A program made the translations under genes and the position numbers. The notes beneath the pieces are model-generated. The model did no database searches. It had not been told where the DNA came from and saw only the letters and a list, made by a program, of their open reading frames with translations. DNA of 52,602 nt from an uncultured Sphingomonas sp. (lineage in GTDB: Bacteria > Pseudomonadota > Alphaproteobacteria > Sphingomonadales > Sphingomonadaceae): NCBI GenBank assembly GCA_946482655.1, contig CAMLSA010000007.1, positions 1 through 52,602 on the forward strand, read 5' to 3'. This document shows positions 17,563-26,622 of the stretch, piece after piece (positions within the stretch are counted from its first letter, which is position 1; every line of letters starts with the position of its first letter).

Positions 17563-17833
17563 GCGTTAGATCGCAAGCACCCATCATGGTGAAAACAAGC
17601 TAATTTGGCAACGCCAGACGGCGGACGCTTCGCAGAATAGCGCGCCCTGCACGTTACCCCCAAGCACTGCGCCTCATCCGCCTGCATAACGCGAAAGGAG
17701 AGATGAGAGCGTGGCAAAGACCTGTGTCCCGTGGAATCTGTTGACACGGGTGAGGGTTCTGTTCGACGCTGTCGCAGCATGGCGAGGGTCCGCCGCATGG
17801 ACGAGCCGGAGGCAGACAGTCGAGGAGTGGTTT

Positions 17834-18187
17834 ATGATAAAGGTTGTCTGCCTGTTTAAAAAGCGGAAAGGAATGACCACCGAACAGTTCCGAACCCATT
17901 ACGAGACGACGCACCGTCAGATAGGTATGAAGCTGTTGGATGGACTTGCCGAGCGTTACGTACGCCGATATCTAAGGGCTCGCGATCCTGATTCAGCCTC
18001 GGAGCTGGATTACGATGTGATTACCGAGATTTGGTTCAGAAATGAGGAAGATTACCGGAAATCCGGTGAAGTATTGAAGGACCCAGAATTCCGGGCCTTG
18101 GTGATCGACGACGAGAACCAATTGTTCGACCGCCCGAGCATGCGCATTTTCCTGGTCGAGGAAGAGAGGATGGATCAGCTCTCTTAG
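17834..18187 (+). CDS. EthD-domain protein (second)
   Basis: A 117-residue dimeric alpha-beta barrel protein with the EthD layout: MIKVVCLFKKRKGMTTEQF, then RTHYETTHRQIG, and a later YDVITEIWFRNEEDYRKS. It is shorter than the first EthD protein and clearly diverged from it. The ATG at 17834 has GAGGAG seven bases upstream; the longer open frame from 17711 lacks support. The gene is isolated and is flanked on both sides by degenerate tRNA-Met sequence, one of which overlaps its stop codon, so it may have been carried in as a small separate unit. Confidence 0.85.
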   Translation: MIKVVCLFKKRKGMTTEQFRTHYETTHRQIGMKLLDGLAERYVRRYLRARDPDSASELDYDVITEIWFRNEEDYRKSGEVLKDPEFRALVIDDENQLFDRPSMRIFLVEEERMDQLS

Positions 18188-18222
18188 CCTGGGAGGACCT
18201 GAGCCCCCGACAGGCGCCATTA
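18185..18222. repeat. Degenerate second copy of the tRNA-Met 3-prime segment
   Basis: Beginning at the TAG stop of the EthD gene, TAGCCTGGGAGGACCTGAGC followed by CCCCGACAGGCG resembles the plus-strand form of the tRNA-Met T-arm region, and a following ATTAT matches the anticodon side. Several substitutions and one-base shifts are needed, so it is a weaker match than 17514-17562. The rest of 18223-18453 has no visible gene. Confidence 0.4.
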
Positions 18223-18453
18223 TTGGCCATTGTTTTGAATGGCTCCCACCAGCTCAGCAGGGCCGGCGATCGGGGAACAGGCCTGGCATCCAGCGAGAAG
18301 CCAGCGTGGCGGGAAACGCGATGCGCAGGGGTGCTCTGGAGCTTTCAGAGACCAGCACGCCAAAATCTATGAGCGCCGAACTGATTCCACCGGCCTCGCG
18401 ATCGCCCCGGCCATCGAGGTCATTGCGCCGACCCATGTCGCACGCGGGGCGGT

Positions 18454-18477
18454 AAAAAGCCCCGCAGCGCGGAGCTT
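18454..18477 (-). terminator. Intrinsic terminator of tRNA-Met
   Basis: On the minus strand, AAGCTCCGC pairs with GCGGGGCTT (one G-T wobble) around a 3-base loop and is followed by a T-run. It lies about 34 bases beyond the CCA end of tRNA-Met, a standard position. Confidence 0.75.
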
Positions 18478-18510
18478 CTCGATAAGCCTTAAACCGATTG
18501 ATCTTTCCAA

Positions 18511-18587
18511 TGGTAGCGGAGGAGGGACTTGAACCCCCGACACGCGGATTATGATTCCGCTGCTCTAACCAGCTGAGCTACTCCGCC
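18511..18587 (-). tRNA. tRNA-Met (anticodon CAT)
   Basis: A complete 77-base cloverleaf on the minus strand, from GGCGGAGTAGCTCAG to an encoded CCA. The acceptor GGCGGAG pairs with CTCCGCT (a G-T first pair). The anticodon stem GCGGA/TCCGC encloses the loop ATCATAA, giving CAT, and the T-arm contains GGTTCAAGTCC. The first pair not being a C-A mismatch argues for elongator Met over initiator; a lysidine-modified Ile tRNA cannot be fully excluded. It marks the junction between accessory and core-like DNA. Confidence 0.95.
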
Positions 18588-18711
18588 CCAGGACGTCCGC
18601 CGATGCGGTGGAGCGGGCCTATAAGCGGGGCGTCGGATCCGGTCAACTGGACATATGCACGCCGCGCGTTAGTAGAGCCCGGCAAGAGGTCAGCCTTGGG
18701 GAGATTCGAAA

Positions 18712-19941
18712 TTGGCGCAGTATGACGTGCTTATCGTTGGGGCTGGCCACGGCGGCGCGCAGGCCGCGATCGCGCTGCGGCAGAACAAATTCGAGGGAAC
18801 CATCGCCATCGTCGGCGACGAGCCCGATCTCCCCTATGAACGTCCGCCGCTATCCAAGGAATATTTCTCGGGCGAGAAGACGTTCGACCGGATCCTGATC
18901 CGCCCCGCCGCCTTCTGGGCCGAGCGCAAGATCGACATGCTGCTCCGCCGCCGCGTCAGCGCGGTCGATGCCGCCAAGCATGAAGTGACGCTGGCCGATG
19001 GCTCGACGATCGCCTATGGCAAGATGATCTGGGCGACCGGCGGCGCACCGCGTCAATTGAGCTGCGCGGGCAGCGACCTCGCCGGCGTCCATGGCGTGCG
19101 CACGCGCGAGGATGCCGACCGGATGCTGTCCGAGCTCCACGCGACCGACCGGGTGGTCGTGATCGGCGGCGGCTATATCGGTCTCGAGGCCGCCGCGGTG
19201 CTCAGCAAGTTCAACAAGCATGTCACCGTACTCGAGGCGCTCGACAGGGTGTTGGCGCGAGTCGCCGGCGAGACGCTGTCGCGCTTCTACGAAGCCGAGC
19301 ATCGCGCGCATGGCGTCACGGTCCACCTCGACGCGAAGGTCGATTGCATCACGGGCAGGGACGGTCGGGTCAGCGGTGTGCAGATGGAGGATGGATCCGT
19401 GCTGCCGGCCGAGATGGTGATCGTCGGCATCGGCATCGTCCCCGCCATCGGCCCGCTGCTGGAGGCGGGCGCCTCCGGCGGCAACGGCGTCGATGTCGAT
19501 CGATTTTGCCGGACCACGCTGCCCGACATCTACGCGATTGGCGACTGCGCGATGCACGCCAATGATTTTGCCGGCGGCGCGCGCATCCGTCTCGAATCGG
19601 TGCAGAACGCCAATGACCAGGCGAACACCGCCGCCAAGGATATTCTCGGTGTTGCCGAACCCTATCATGCCGTGCCGTGGTTCTGGTCGAACCAATATGA
19701 TCTCAGGCTGCAGACGATCGGGCTGTCGATCGGCTATGACGAAACGATCGTTCGCGGCGATCCGGCGACACGCAGCTTCTCCGTGATCTATCTCAAGCAG
19801 GGCCGGGTGCTGGCGCTCGATTGCGTCAACGCGGTCAAGGACTATGTCCAGGGGAAGGCGCTGGTGGTAGGCGGGCTCGCGCCCGAGAAGGCGAGCCTGG
19901 CCGATCCCGGAATTCCCCTGAAGAGTCTGTTGCCCGCCTGA
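18712..19941 (+). CDS. FAD-dependent NAD(P)H:ferredoxin reductase
   Basis: A 409-residue flavoprotein of the putidaredoxin/rhodocoxin reductase type, transferring electrons from NAD(P)H to a ferredoxin. The FAD-binding VGAGHGG (9-15), the [17 protein letters not shown] stretch typical of these reductases, the NAD-binding [15 protein letters not shown] (about 148-162) and the second FAD motif [10 protein letters not shown] are all present. The start is a TTG at 18712 with GGGGAG upstream, and matches the conserved N terminus. It lies 125 bases beyond tRNA-Met on the core side, so it may be a resident reductase serving several P450 or oxygenase systems, possibly including the P450 at 16115. Confidence 0.92.
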   Translation: MAQYDVLIVGAGHGGAQAAIALRQNKFEGTIAIVGDEPDLPYERPPLSKEYFSGEKTFDRILIRPAAFWAERKIDMLLRRRVSAVDAAKHEVTLADGSTIAYGKMIWATGGAPRQLSCAGSDLAGVHGVRTREDADRMLSELHATDRVVVIGGGYIGLEAAAVLSKFNKHVTVLEALDRVLARVAGETLSRFYEAEHRAHGVTVHLDAKVDCITGRDGRVSGVQMEDGSVLPAEMVIVGIGIVPAIGPLLEAGASGGNGVDVDRFCRTTLPDIYAIGDCAMHANDFAGGARIRLESVQNANDQANTAAKDILGVAEPYHAVPWFWSNQYDLRLQTIGLSIGYDETIVRGDPATRSFSVIYLKQGRVLALDCVNAVKDYVQGKALVVGGLAPEKASLADPGIPLKSLLPA

Positions 19942-20084
19942 CCGGAGCACGAGCCGCGCCTGAGCCGAGCCGAGCCGAGCCCGGACGCGTCCGGTTCGGG
20001 ATTGCCCAGAATCGCGAGCGGGAACCGGAGCATCATGTCCACGTTGGGAAAGCCGAACCGGCCTTTCGCGACGAGGATCGAACG

Positions 20085-20492
20085 ATGGAACTCACGGTCT
20101 CGCTGGAGACGATCTGCCGGCTGATCTTGCGCGCGCGCGAGCTCGAGGCGCAGGTGCCGGCGATCGAGAATGACGACGAAGACGATCCCACCGACAGCGA
20201 CGATCCCTTGGCGGTTCTCGAGGACGAGGCCAACGAGACGGTCGAGGACGAGGTCCGCACGCTGCTCGATGACCTGGCCGACGACGAGGCCGCCGAGGTG
20301 CTCGCGCTGGCGCTGGTCGGACGGGGCACCTTCGACGCCAGCGAATGGGACGAAGCGCTTGAGGCCGCGAACGAGGAAGACAGCGACTCGATCGTCGATC
20401 AGCTGCTCGACATGCCTATGCTCGCCGGCTATCTCGACGCCGGACTCGCCGCTTTCGATCTCAGTTGCGACGGGATGGGCCAGATCGACTGA
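20085..20492 (+). CDS. DUF3775-like small acidic protein
   Basis: A 135-residue very acidic protein, beginning MELTVSLETICRLILRARELEAQ and then rich in Asp/Glu, with a helical C-terminal half ending MLAGYLDAGLAAFDLSCDG. This architecture fits the DUF3775 family, whose function is not known. The ATG at 20085 with GAGGA upstream is chosen over the much longer open frame. Its 3-prime end overlaps the convergent RNA ligase-like gene by 32 bases. Confidence 0.75.
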   Translation: MELTVSLETICRLILRARELEAQVPAIENDDEDDPTDSDDPLAVLEDEANETVEDEVRTLLDDLADDEAAEVLALALVGRGTFDASEWDEALEAANEEDSDSIVDQLLDMPMLAGYLDAGLAAFDLSCDGMGQID

Positions 20493-21000
20493 AGGCCCAT
20501 CGCCCGATCGGTTCCCACGGTCCGCCGCGATACCACCAGGCGGCGAGTCCGCCGATCTCGATCACACGTGGCCGGAAATCCGGCCGTAGCGCCTGGATCA
20601 GCGCGCGGGCCGTGCTCGGTGGGACCTTGTTCTGGATCGTTATGTGCGGGCGCCAAGCGGCCTGGTCCTGCGGCGTCAGCAGGCCGCGCAACGCCTCCGC
20701 GACATGTGCGCGGATCGCGGCGAGGCCCGGACTCTCGACACCCAGCGCCACCCCCTGCCCCAACGGGATCAGCCGGGTGATCCACGCCGCGGGGCGCGGC
20801 CGCGAACGTGCCTCGGCGGCCAGCAGGCGCTTGAGCTCGTCGAGCGCGGATGGCGGAAGATGATGAAACAGCGTCAGATGCGCGGGAAGCTGGTTGCGTC
20901 CCGCCGGAAAATGCGCGCTCCGCAGTCCATCGGCCCAGGCCAGGTCTTTCGGGCTTAGGGAGGCGGTGACGATGATCGGGGCATTGGCAGAGCCGGGCAT
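20461..21000 (-). CDS. thpR: 2-prime,5-prime RNA ligase / cyclic phosphodiesterase superfamily protein
   Basis: A 179-residue 2H phosphoesterase. The two HxT/S-type motifs are HLTLFH (about 41-46) and HITIQ in the sequence AWRPHITIQNK (about 119-129). Such proteins open 2-prime,3-prime cyclic phosphates or join RNA ends in vitro; the physiological role is unclear. It lies 41 bases after kup in the same direction, probably co-transcribed, and overlaps the DUF3775-like gene tail-to-tail by 32 bases. The thpR name is by family resemblance. Confidence 0.82.
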   Translation of the reverse strand: MPGSANAPIIVTASLSPKDLAWADGLRSAHFPAGRNQLPAHLTLFHHLPPSALDELKRLLAAEARSRPRPAAWITRLIPLGQGVALGVESPGLAAIRAHVAEALRGLLTPQDQAAWRPHITIQNKVPPSTARALIQALRPDFRPRVIEIGGLAAWWYRGGPWEPIGRWAFSRSGPSRRN

Positions 21001-21041
21001 TGGCGCCTCCTATCATGCGCGCCGGCCCGCGTTCTCCATGG

Positions 21042-22985
21042 TCATATCTCGACCTGGCTGCCCAGCTCGACCACGCGGTTGGTGGGCAGTTTGAAGAATT
21101 CCATGGCGCTTTCGGCGTTCCGCAGCATCCAGGAGAACAGCTTCTCGCGCCAGATCGCCATGCCGGGCTTGTCCGAGGCAAGCAGGGTCTGGCGTGAAAG
21201 GAAGAAGCTGGTGTCCATCATCTTGAAGTCGGCGCCGCATTCCTTGGTCTGGCCGAGCACGCCGGGCACATCGGGGTCTTCCATGAAGCCGTAATTGACC
21301 ACTATCCGGAAGAAGCCCTGGCCGAGATCGGCGAACTCCATTCGCTGGTCGGGCGCTACATAGGGCACATCGGCGATGCGGACCGTAAGCAGGATGATAC
21401 GCTCGTGCAGCACCTTGTTGTGTTTGAGGTTGTGGAGCAGCGCGTGCGGCACGCCCTGCGCCTGCGAGGTCATGAAGACCGCGGTGCCGGGCACCCGCAC
21501 CGCCGAGCTCACCGCCGACTGGACGAATACCTTGACGGGCATCGCCGCCTCACGCAGCCGGTCGATCATCAACGATCGGCCGCGCGCCCAGGTGGTGAGC
21601 ATGGTGAAGGCGATGAAGCCGATCAGCAGCGGGAACCAGCCGCCGTCGGGCACTTTGGTGAGGTTGGCGCCGAAATAGGCGAGATCCACCATTGCGAACA
21701 CGGTGATCAATGGCGCGGCCAGCCACTTGTTCCAGCCCCACAGATGGACCAGCACCACCGCGATAAGGCAGGTATCGATGGCCATCGCGCCGGTCACCGC
21801 GATGCCATAGGCGGCGGCCAGGTTCGATGAGGTGCCGAACCACATGACCAGGAGGATCACCATCACCATCAGCCCCCAGTTGATCGCCGGAATATAGATC
21901 TGTCCGATCGATCCGGCGCTCGTGTGGGTGATGCGCAGACGCGGGATGAAGCCGAGCTGGATCGCCTGCTGGGTGACCGAGAAGGCACCGGTTATCACCG
22001 CCTGGCTGGCGATCACCGTCGCCATGGTCGCGAGGATGACGAGCGGCAGCCGCAGCATTTCGGGTGCCAGCAGGAAGAAGGGATTGCGGATCGCCTCAAG
22101 CGCGGTGGCGGCATCGAGCGACAGGATCATCGCGCCCTGGCCGAGATAGTTGAGCATCAGCGCGGGGAGCACGAAGACCAGCCACGACATGCCGATCGGC
22201 TTGCGCCCGAAATGCCCCATATCGGCGTAGAGCGCCTCCGCGCCCGTTACCGCAAGCACCACCGAGCCCATGGCGAGAAAGGCGAGATAGCCTTCCTCCA
22301 GGAAGAATTGCACCGCGTACCACGGGTTGAGCGCGATCAGGACATGCGGGTTATCGGCGATGTGCCAGACACCGAGCACCGCGAGCACGGAGAAATAGGT
22401 GAGCATGATCGGCCCGAACAACATGCCGACCCTGGCGGTACCGCGCGACTGGATCACGAAAAGCCCGATCAGGATGCCGACCGCGAGCGGCGTCACCATC
22501 GGCGCGAAACCCGCCTGGACCGTGGTGAGCCCCTCGACCGCCGACAGCACCGAGATCGCCGGGGTGATCATGCTGTCGCCATAGAAGAGCGCGGTCGCGA
22601 ACACGCCGAGCAGGATGATGCCCTTGCTCCAGCGCCGGCCCTCCGACTGACGGTTGATCATCGCGAGCAGCGCCAGGCTGCCGCCCTCGCCCTTATTGTC
22701 GGCGCGCATGATGATCGCGACATATTTGAGCGTCACCACGATCATCATCGACCAGAAGATCAGGCTGAGGACGCCGAGGATATGAAGTTGATCGGGGGGC
22801 AGCGGATGGTGCCCCGCGAAGGTTTCGCGGAAGGCGTAGAGCGGACTGGTGCCGATATCGCCGAACACGACGCCGATCGCCCCGACCACGAGCGCGCCCA
22901 GGCTGCCGTGGCCAGGGCCGCCCGGCGCGACCGGCGCCGGACCCGAGCCCGCGACGTCCGGGCCGGCGGATGCGCCTGTCGTCAT
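21042..22985 (-). CDS. kup: Kup-type low-affinity potassium transporter
   Basis: A 647-residue inner-membrane potassium/proton symporter of the KUP/HAK/KT family. After a Pro/Gly-rich cytoplasmic N terminus of about 28 residues comes the signature [19 protein letters not shown], followed by [17 protein letters not shown] and about twelve hydrophobic segments up to residue 450. The soluble C-terminal domain of some 190 residues is complete. Length and order are normal for the family. Kup is constitutive in most bacteria; nothing regulatory is evident in the 250 bases upstream. Confidence 0.96.
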   Translation of the reverse strand: MTTGASAGPDVAGSGPAPVAPGGPGHGSLGALVVGAIGVVFGDIGTSPLYAFRETFAGHHPLPPDQLHILGVLSLIFWSMMIVVTLKYVAIIMRADNKGEGGSLALLAMINRQSEGRRWSKGIILLGVFATALFYGDSMITPAISVLSAVEGLTTVQAGFAPMVTPLAVGILIGLFVIQSRGTARVGMLFGPIMLTYFSVLAVLGVWHIADNPHVLIALNPWYAVQFFLEEGYLAFLAMGSVVLAVTGAEALYADMGHFGRKPIGMSWLVFVLPALMLNYLGQGAMILSLDAATALEAIRNPFFLLAPEMLRLPLVILATMATVIASQAVITGAFSVTQQAIQLGFIPRLRITHTSAGSIGQIYIPAINWGLMVMVILLVMWFGTSSNLAAAYGIAVTGAMAIDTCLIAVVLVHLWGWNKWLAAPLITVFAMVDLAYFGANLTKVPDGGWFPLLIGFIAFTMLTTWARGRSLMIDRLREAAMPVKVFVQSAVSSAVRVPGTAVFMTSQAQGVPHALLHNLKHNKVLHERIILLTVRIADVPYVAPDQRMEFADLGQGFFRIVVNYGFMEDPDVPGVLGQTKECGADFKMMDTSFFLSRQTLLASDKPGMAIWREKLFSWMLRNAESAMEFFKLPTNRVVELGSQVEI

Positions 22986-23239
22986 GCGATGATCGACTTC
23001 ATGCGTTGACTATCGCCCATGTCGAGCACCCTTGGTTCCCCCGTCAGGCGCATAGCGGCGGGGGCCTACCACTTGTTCCATCGAGCCGCAACCAGCGGCG
23101 GAAACGGGTCGATGTCATCGAGGACGACGGCCAGCCGACAGCCATCGCTCGGGTGCATGGCGACTTCACCATCGCCATTCGATGAAAGATCGCGCCGGAG
23201 CAGCGACGGTTATCGCCGCCTCGATGCCGCCCGGTGGCC

Positions 23240-24460
23240 TCAGTCCCGCCGGTTGAAATCCTCCTCGAAGCGGAGGCGATCCTCGATCTGCGCATATTCG
23301 CGGTCCAGCCGCTCCTCGCGCCAGTCGGTCATGCCCGACACGCAGTAGCTGCGGTGCATATAGTCGACGTGGCCGATGTCCTCCTCGATGTCCTGGGCGG
23401 CGCGCCAGTCGATCACGCCGTCCCGGACGTCGCGGCGAAGCCTTTGCTGCAAGCGATAGGCACGTCCGTCGTCGCAGCCGCGCTCGCCGCCCCGATCCAC
23501 CCATCCGCGATCGCCGCGGAGGATACCTGGCCGAAAACCGCGATCGGCCATTGAGTAGCGCGGATCGACGTCGAAGTCCCGGTCGCCATAGCCGCGCCGC
23601 GCCTCGCGGCGGCCCTGGGGATAGGCGGGGCGAAGATCGCGATCATCATTGGCATGGAGGAGGCCGGCTTCGCGCTCGTCATCAAGATGGCCGGACCGCA
23701 TGCTCCGCTCATCACCGGCATAGACCGGCCGGGGCCTATGGTCTTCGATGGCGGGCGCCGGCCGCGAAGCGGCGGCGCGCGCGGCACGGGCCAGCGCCGT
23801 ATCGCCGCCCACCTCGGCATCGACGGCGTCCGGCACGGGCTCGGCCGCGGCAAGCACCGGCTCGGGATCACGGCGCGGCTCCTCGGCCGGCGGAGCGGTA
23901 TCGCGGCTGGCGATGGCCGGCTCCGGAGCGGGCTTGCCATCGACCCGGTTCTGCGCCGCGGCGACGACGCGCTCGGCCTGGACCACTTCGGGGTGACTGG
24001 CGCGCGGAGCGGGAACGCGGGAGGCCTCGGGCTCGGCGGCGGCCAGCGCCGGCGCGGCATCGCGAGGCGCCATTCGCGGAGGCGGGAGCGTGCTGCGGCC
24101 GGCGCTCGCCAGCCCGCGACGGGCGGCGGTGGGGTCGACCAGGACGGGCTTCGCCTCTTCGGGCGGCACCGCGGCGAGATCCTTGTCGGCGAGATCGGGC
24201 TCGCGAGCCCCGGCGTCGGTCACCGGAGCCGCCGCGCGGGGCGCCTCTTCCGCGACCTTGATGGCGGCGGCGGGCTGAGCCGCAGCCTCAGCCTGAGCAG
24301 CTGGAGCCGGCGCCGGTGGGGCCGCGGCCTCGATGGGCGTGGCAGGGGCCGGTGCGGGCCCGCCGGCATCCTGCGGTTGATCCTGAAGCTGTGCGATGGC
24401 CGGAGCCATCTGAGTGAGACCGGCGGCCAATATGGCCGAGAATAGTACCTTGCGCCCCAT
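23240..24460 (-). CDS. Secreted low-complexity protein of unknown function
   Basis: A 406-residue exported protein with a signal peptide (MGRKVLFSAILAAGLTQM, cleavage near AIAQ). A Pro/Ala-rich segment (about 25-200) is followed by an Arg/Asp-rich, Tyr-containing segment with several DD-R blocks, and a compact C-terminal region with RLQQRLRRDVRDGVIDW and ending DREYAQIEDRLRFEEDF. Short C-terminal helical repeats of this kind (W..E...LD..Y..IE.RLR.E) recur in periplasmic proteins of sphingomonads. ATG 24460 has GGAGG at the right distance. No enzyme motif is seen. A structural, envelope-spanning role is possible but unproven. Confidence 0.7.
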   Translation of the reverse strand: MGRKVLFSAILAAGLTQMAPAIAQLQDQPQDAGGPAPAPATPIEAAAPPAPAPAAQAEAAAQPAAAIKVAEEAPRAAAPVTDAGAREPDLADKDLAAVPPEEAKPVLVDPTAARRGLASAGRSTLPPPRMAPRDAAPALAAAEPEASRVPAPRASHPEVVQAERVVAAAQNRVDGKPAPEPAIASRDTAPPAEEPRRDPEPVLAAAEPVPDAVDAEVGGDTALARAARAAASRPAPAIEDHRPRPVYAGDERSMRSGHLDDEREAGLLHANDDRDLRPAYPQGRREARRGYGDRDFDVDPRYSMADRGFRPGILRGDRGWVDRGGERGCDDGRAYRLQQRLRRDVRDGVIDWRAAQDIEEDIGHVDYMHRSYCVSGMTDWREERLDREYAQIEDRLRFEEDFNRRD

Positions 24461-24873
24461 TGCGTCCTCCAACACAAACAAACCCCCGGAGGAGTCCATT
24501 CAAAAATGGTTGAAGGGCTGCCGAGTGGCGACCGGCATCCCGTCTCAAATCTCGGGATTCGCGCCTGCGCGTCCCCGCCGTTTCAGCGGCCGATCGCGGC
24601 CTATGCCGCGAAGCCCCGCCCGCTTCCTCCAGCCATCATGGAGGGGGTGATTCGGTCAATGTGATCGTTTCGGAAGACGCGATCTTTGTTCCGGCCGCCG
24701 CGTCGCGCGGTGCTATTAATGCGATATTGCGTTTCCGTAATGATTTGCCGGGGCGTCAGCGCGACGAACGGAGTCATTCGCACGCGCCGCTGCCGACCGG
24801 CCCCGCGCCAACTTCGCAACCCTTTCCCGTCGCAAAGGCGTTATCATCGGCAACTGCTATTTCGGAGACGGTA
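24461..24873. other. Divergent promoter region of ald and the secreted protein
   Basis: About 410 bases with no supportable gene. The last 180 bases before ald are A+T-richer and carry several half-palindromic ATATT/AATG blocks, where an Lrp/AldR-type regulator could bind. No defined operator can be stated. Confidence 0.5.
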
Positions 24874-25971
24874 ATGCGGATCGGCGTTCCCAGGGAAATC
24901 AAGAACCATGAATATCGCGTCGGCCTGACGCCCGCCTCGGTCGCCGAGCTCGTCGCCGCAGGCCATGAGGTGATCGTCGAGGCGAGTGCCGGCCTCGGCA
25001 TCGACTTCGAGGACCAGGGTTACCATGAGGTCGGCGCCACCATCGTAGCTGATGCGGCGGCGGTGTTCGCGGGCGCCGACTTGATCGTCAAGGTCAAGGA
25101 ACCCCAACCCGGCGAGATCGCGCTGCTGCGCCCAGACCATACGCTGTTCACCTATCTCCATCTCGCCGCCGACAAACCGCAGGCCCTCGGCCTGATGGCC
25201 TCCGGCGCCACCTGCATCGCGTATGAGACGGTCACCTCGCGCTCGGGTGCGCTGCCGCTGCTGAAACCCATGTCGGAGGTGGCTGGCCGCATGTCGATCC
25301 AGGTCGGCGCCCATTATCTCGAGAAGGAACAGGGCGGCCGCGGCGTTCTGCTCGGCGGAGTGCCGGGCGTGGCTCCGGCGCGGGTCGCGATCCTGGGCGG
25401 CGGCGTCGCCGGGTTGAACGCCGCGCAGATGGCGGTCGGGCAGCGCGCCGACGTCACCATATACGACATCAACAATGACCGCCTGGCCGAACTCGACATG
25501 CATTTCGGCAGCCAGATCAAGACTGCCTATGCCTCCAAGGCGGCGATCGCGGCGGCCGTGGCGCGCGCGCATCTGGTGATCGGCGCGGTGCTTGTGCCAG
25601 GGGCCGCGGCGCCCAAGCTCGTGACGCGCGAGATGCTCAAGACGATGAAGCGCGGCTCGGTACTCGTCGATATCGCGATCGACCAGGGCGGCTGCTTCGA
25701 GACCAGCCACCCGACCACCCATGACGATCCGGTGTTCGAGATCGAGGGCGTGATTCATTATTGCGTCGCGAACATGCCCGGCGCGGTCGCGCGCACCTCG
25801 GCGTTCGCGCTCAACAACGCGACCTTGCCGTTCGTGCTCAGGCTCGCCGGGCTTGGCGCGGAGAAGGCGATGGCCGCGGATCGGCATTTGGCCGCGGGCC
25901 TCAACGTCTCCGGCGGCAAGATCCGTCACCAGGCGGTGGCGGAAGCCCTCGATCTGCCCTTCGAGCCGTAG
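24874..25971 (+). CDS. ald: Alanine dehydrogenase
   Basis: A 365-residue NAD-dependent enzyme that interconverts L-alanine with pyruvate and ammonia. It starts with the family hallmark MRIGVPREIKNHEYRVG, has KVKEPQ (substrate Lys region, about 72-77), the catalytic-His segment TYLHLAAD, the nucleotide-binding AILGGGVAGLNAAQMA and the C-terminal NMPGAVARTSAFALNNATLP. The ATG at 24874 has GGAG upstream; the upstream extension of the open frame is not conserved. It converges on ccmI, 21 bases apart. Ald in alphaproteobacteria is typically alanine-induced through Lrp-like regulators. Confidence 0.96.
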   Translation: MRIGVPREIKNHEYRVGLTPASVAELVAAGHEVIVEASAGLGIDFEDQGYHEVGATIVADAAAVFAGADLIVKVKEPQPGEIALLRPDHTLFTYLHLAADKPQALGLMASGATCIAYETVTSRSGALPLLKPMSEVAGRMSIQVGAHYLEKEQGGRGVLLGGVPGVAPARVAILGGGVAGLNAAQMAVGQRADVTIYDINNDRLAELDMHFGSQIKTAYASKAAIAAAVARAHLVIGAVLVPGAAAPKLVTREMLKTMKRGSVLVDIAIDQGGCFETSHPTTHDDPVFEIEGVIHYCVANMPGAVARTSAFALNNATLPFVLRLAGLGAEKAMAADRHLAAGLNVSGGKIRHQAVAEALDLPFEP

Positions 25972-25992
25972 ATATCAGTGCGCTATTTGCTC

Positions 25993-26622
25993 CTACCGCG
26001 TCATCCGCTGCTTCATCCGCTCGATCTCGATGAGGCGCTGTTCGAGCTCGGAACGGAAGGACGCGTTGGGCGGCGCGCGATCGAGCAGCCCGCGCCAGAC
26101 GCTTTCGGCGCGGTCGAGCTGCCCGGCCTGGGCATAAGCGAGACCCATGAAGAAGGGCGGGCCCGGATGTTCGGGCGAGATCGCCTCGGCCCGCTTGAAG
26201 GCGAGTTCTGCCGCCGGCGACATCAGCCCGCCGCCGTGGATCACCATCGCGTTGCCGAGGCCGACCCAAAGGTCGGCGCTCTTCGGCCGCTTCTCGAGCC
26301 CGTTCTTGATGATCGCGATCGCATAGAGGTTGAGACCTTGGCTTTGAAGACCGTCCGCACTCCGCAGCACTTCCGAATCGCTGCCGACCCGGCTCAGCAT
26401 TTTCTGGCGTTCGACGGTTAACTCGCTGTCGGGCACCTTCGATCTCTCCGGTGGCGGCGTCGGCTTGCCGGAAAGGCCCGGGCTGCCCTGCCAGGCATAG
26501 CCGGCGACGGCGAGGAACAGCGCGGCGCCGACCAGTTCGAGCCCGCCCTTGGGCAGCCGGCCGAAACGCCAGAGCAATCCGGCGACAATCAGCGCCATGG
26601 CCAGAAAGATCAGCCAGCCCAT
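25993..26622 (-). CDS. ccmI: CcmI/CycH-like TPR protein of cytochrome c maturation
   Basis: A 209-residue membrane-anchored protein, with two N-terminal hydrophobic helices (MGWLIFLAMALIVAGLLWRF and a second near 25-45) and a periplasmic TPR-like region (about 90-195) including LNLYAIAIIKNGLEKRP and FFMGLAYAQAGQLDRAESV. CcmI presents apocytochrome c to the heme ligation complex CcmFH. This form is short compared with enterobacterial CcmI and resembles NrfG-like proteins. ATG overlaps the stop of ccmH by one base (TGATG), so translation is coupled. It is the last gene of the ccm operon. Confidence 0.85.
   Translation of the reverse strand: MGWLIFLAMALIVAGLLWRFGRLPKGGLELVGAALFLAVAGYAWQGSPGLSGKPTPPPERSKVPDSELTVERQKMLSRVGSDSEVLRSADGLQSQGLNLYAIAIIKNGLEKRPKSADLWVGLGNAMVIHGGGLMSPAAELAFKRAEAISPEHPGPPFFMGLAYAQAGQLDRAESVWRGLLDRAPPNASFRSELEQRLIEIERMKQRMTR

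Noticed and set aside
17711..17833. N-terminal extension of the second EthD protein
   Set aside because: Not related to EthD sequence and lacks a ribosome site; ATG 17834 has GAGGAG and begins the conserved domain.
18239..18532. 97-residue frame between EthD and tRNA-Met
   Set aside because: It runs through the tRNA terminator into the tRNA gene and has no ribosome site or domain.
22970..23185. Plus-strand frame ending in a protein-like VDVIEDDGQPTAIARVHGD
   Set aside because: The tail looks coding, but the frame has no ribosome site, starts inside the antisense of kup and has no recognisable domain. It could be a remnant, but I cannot support it.
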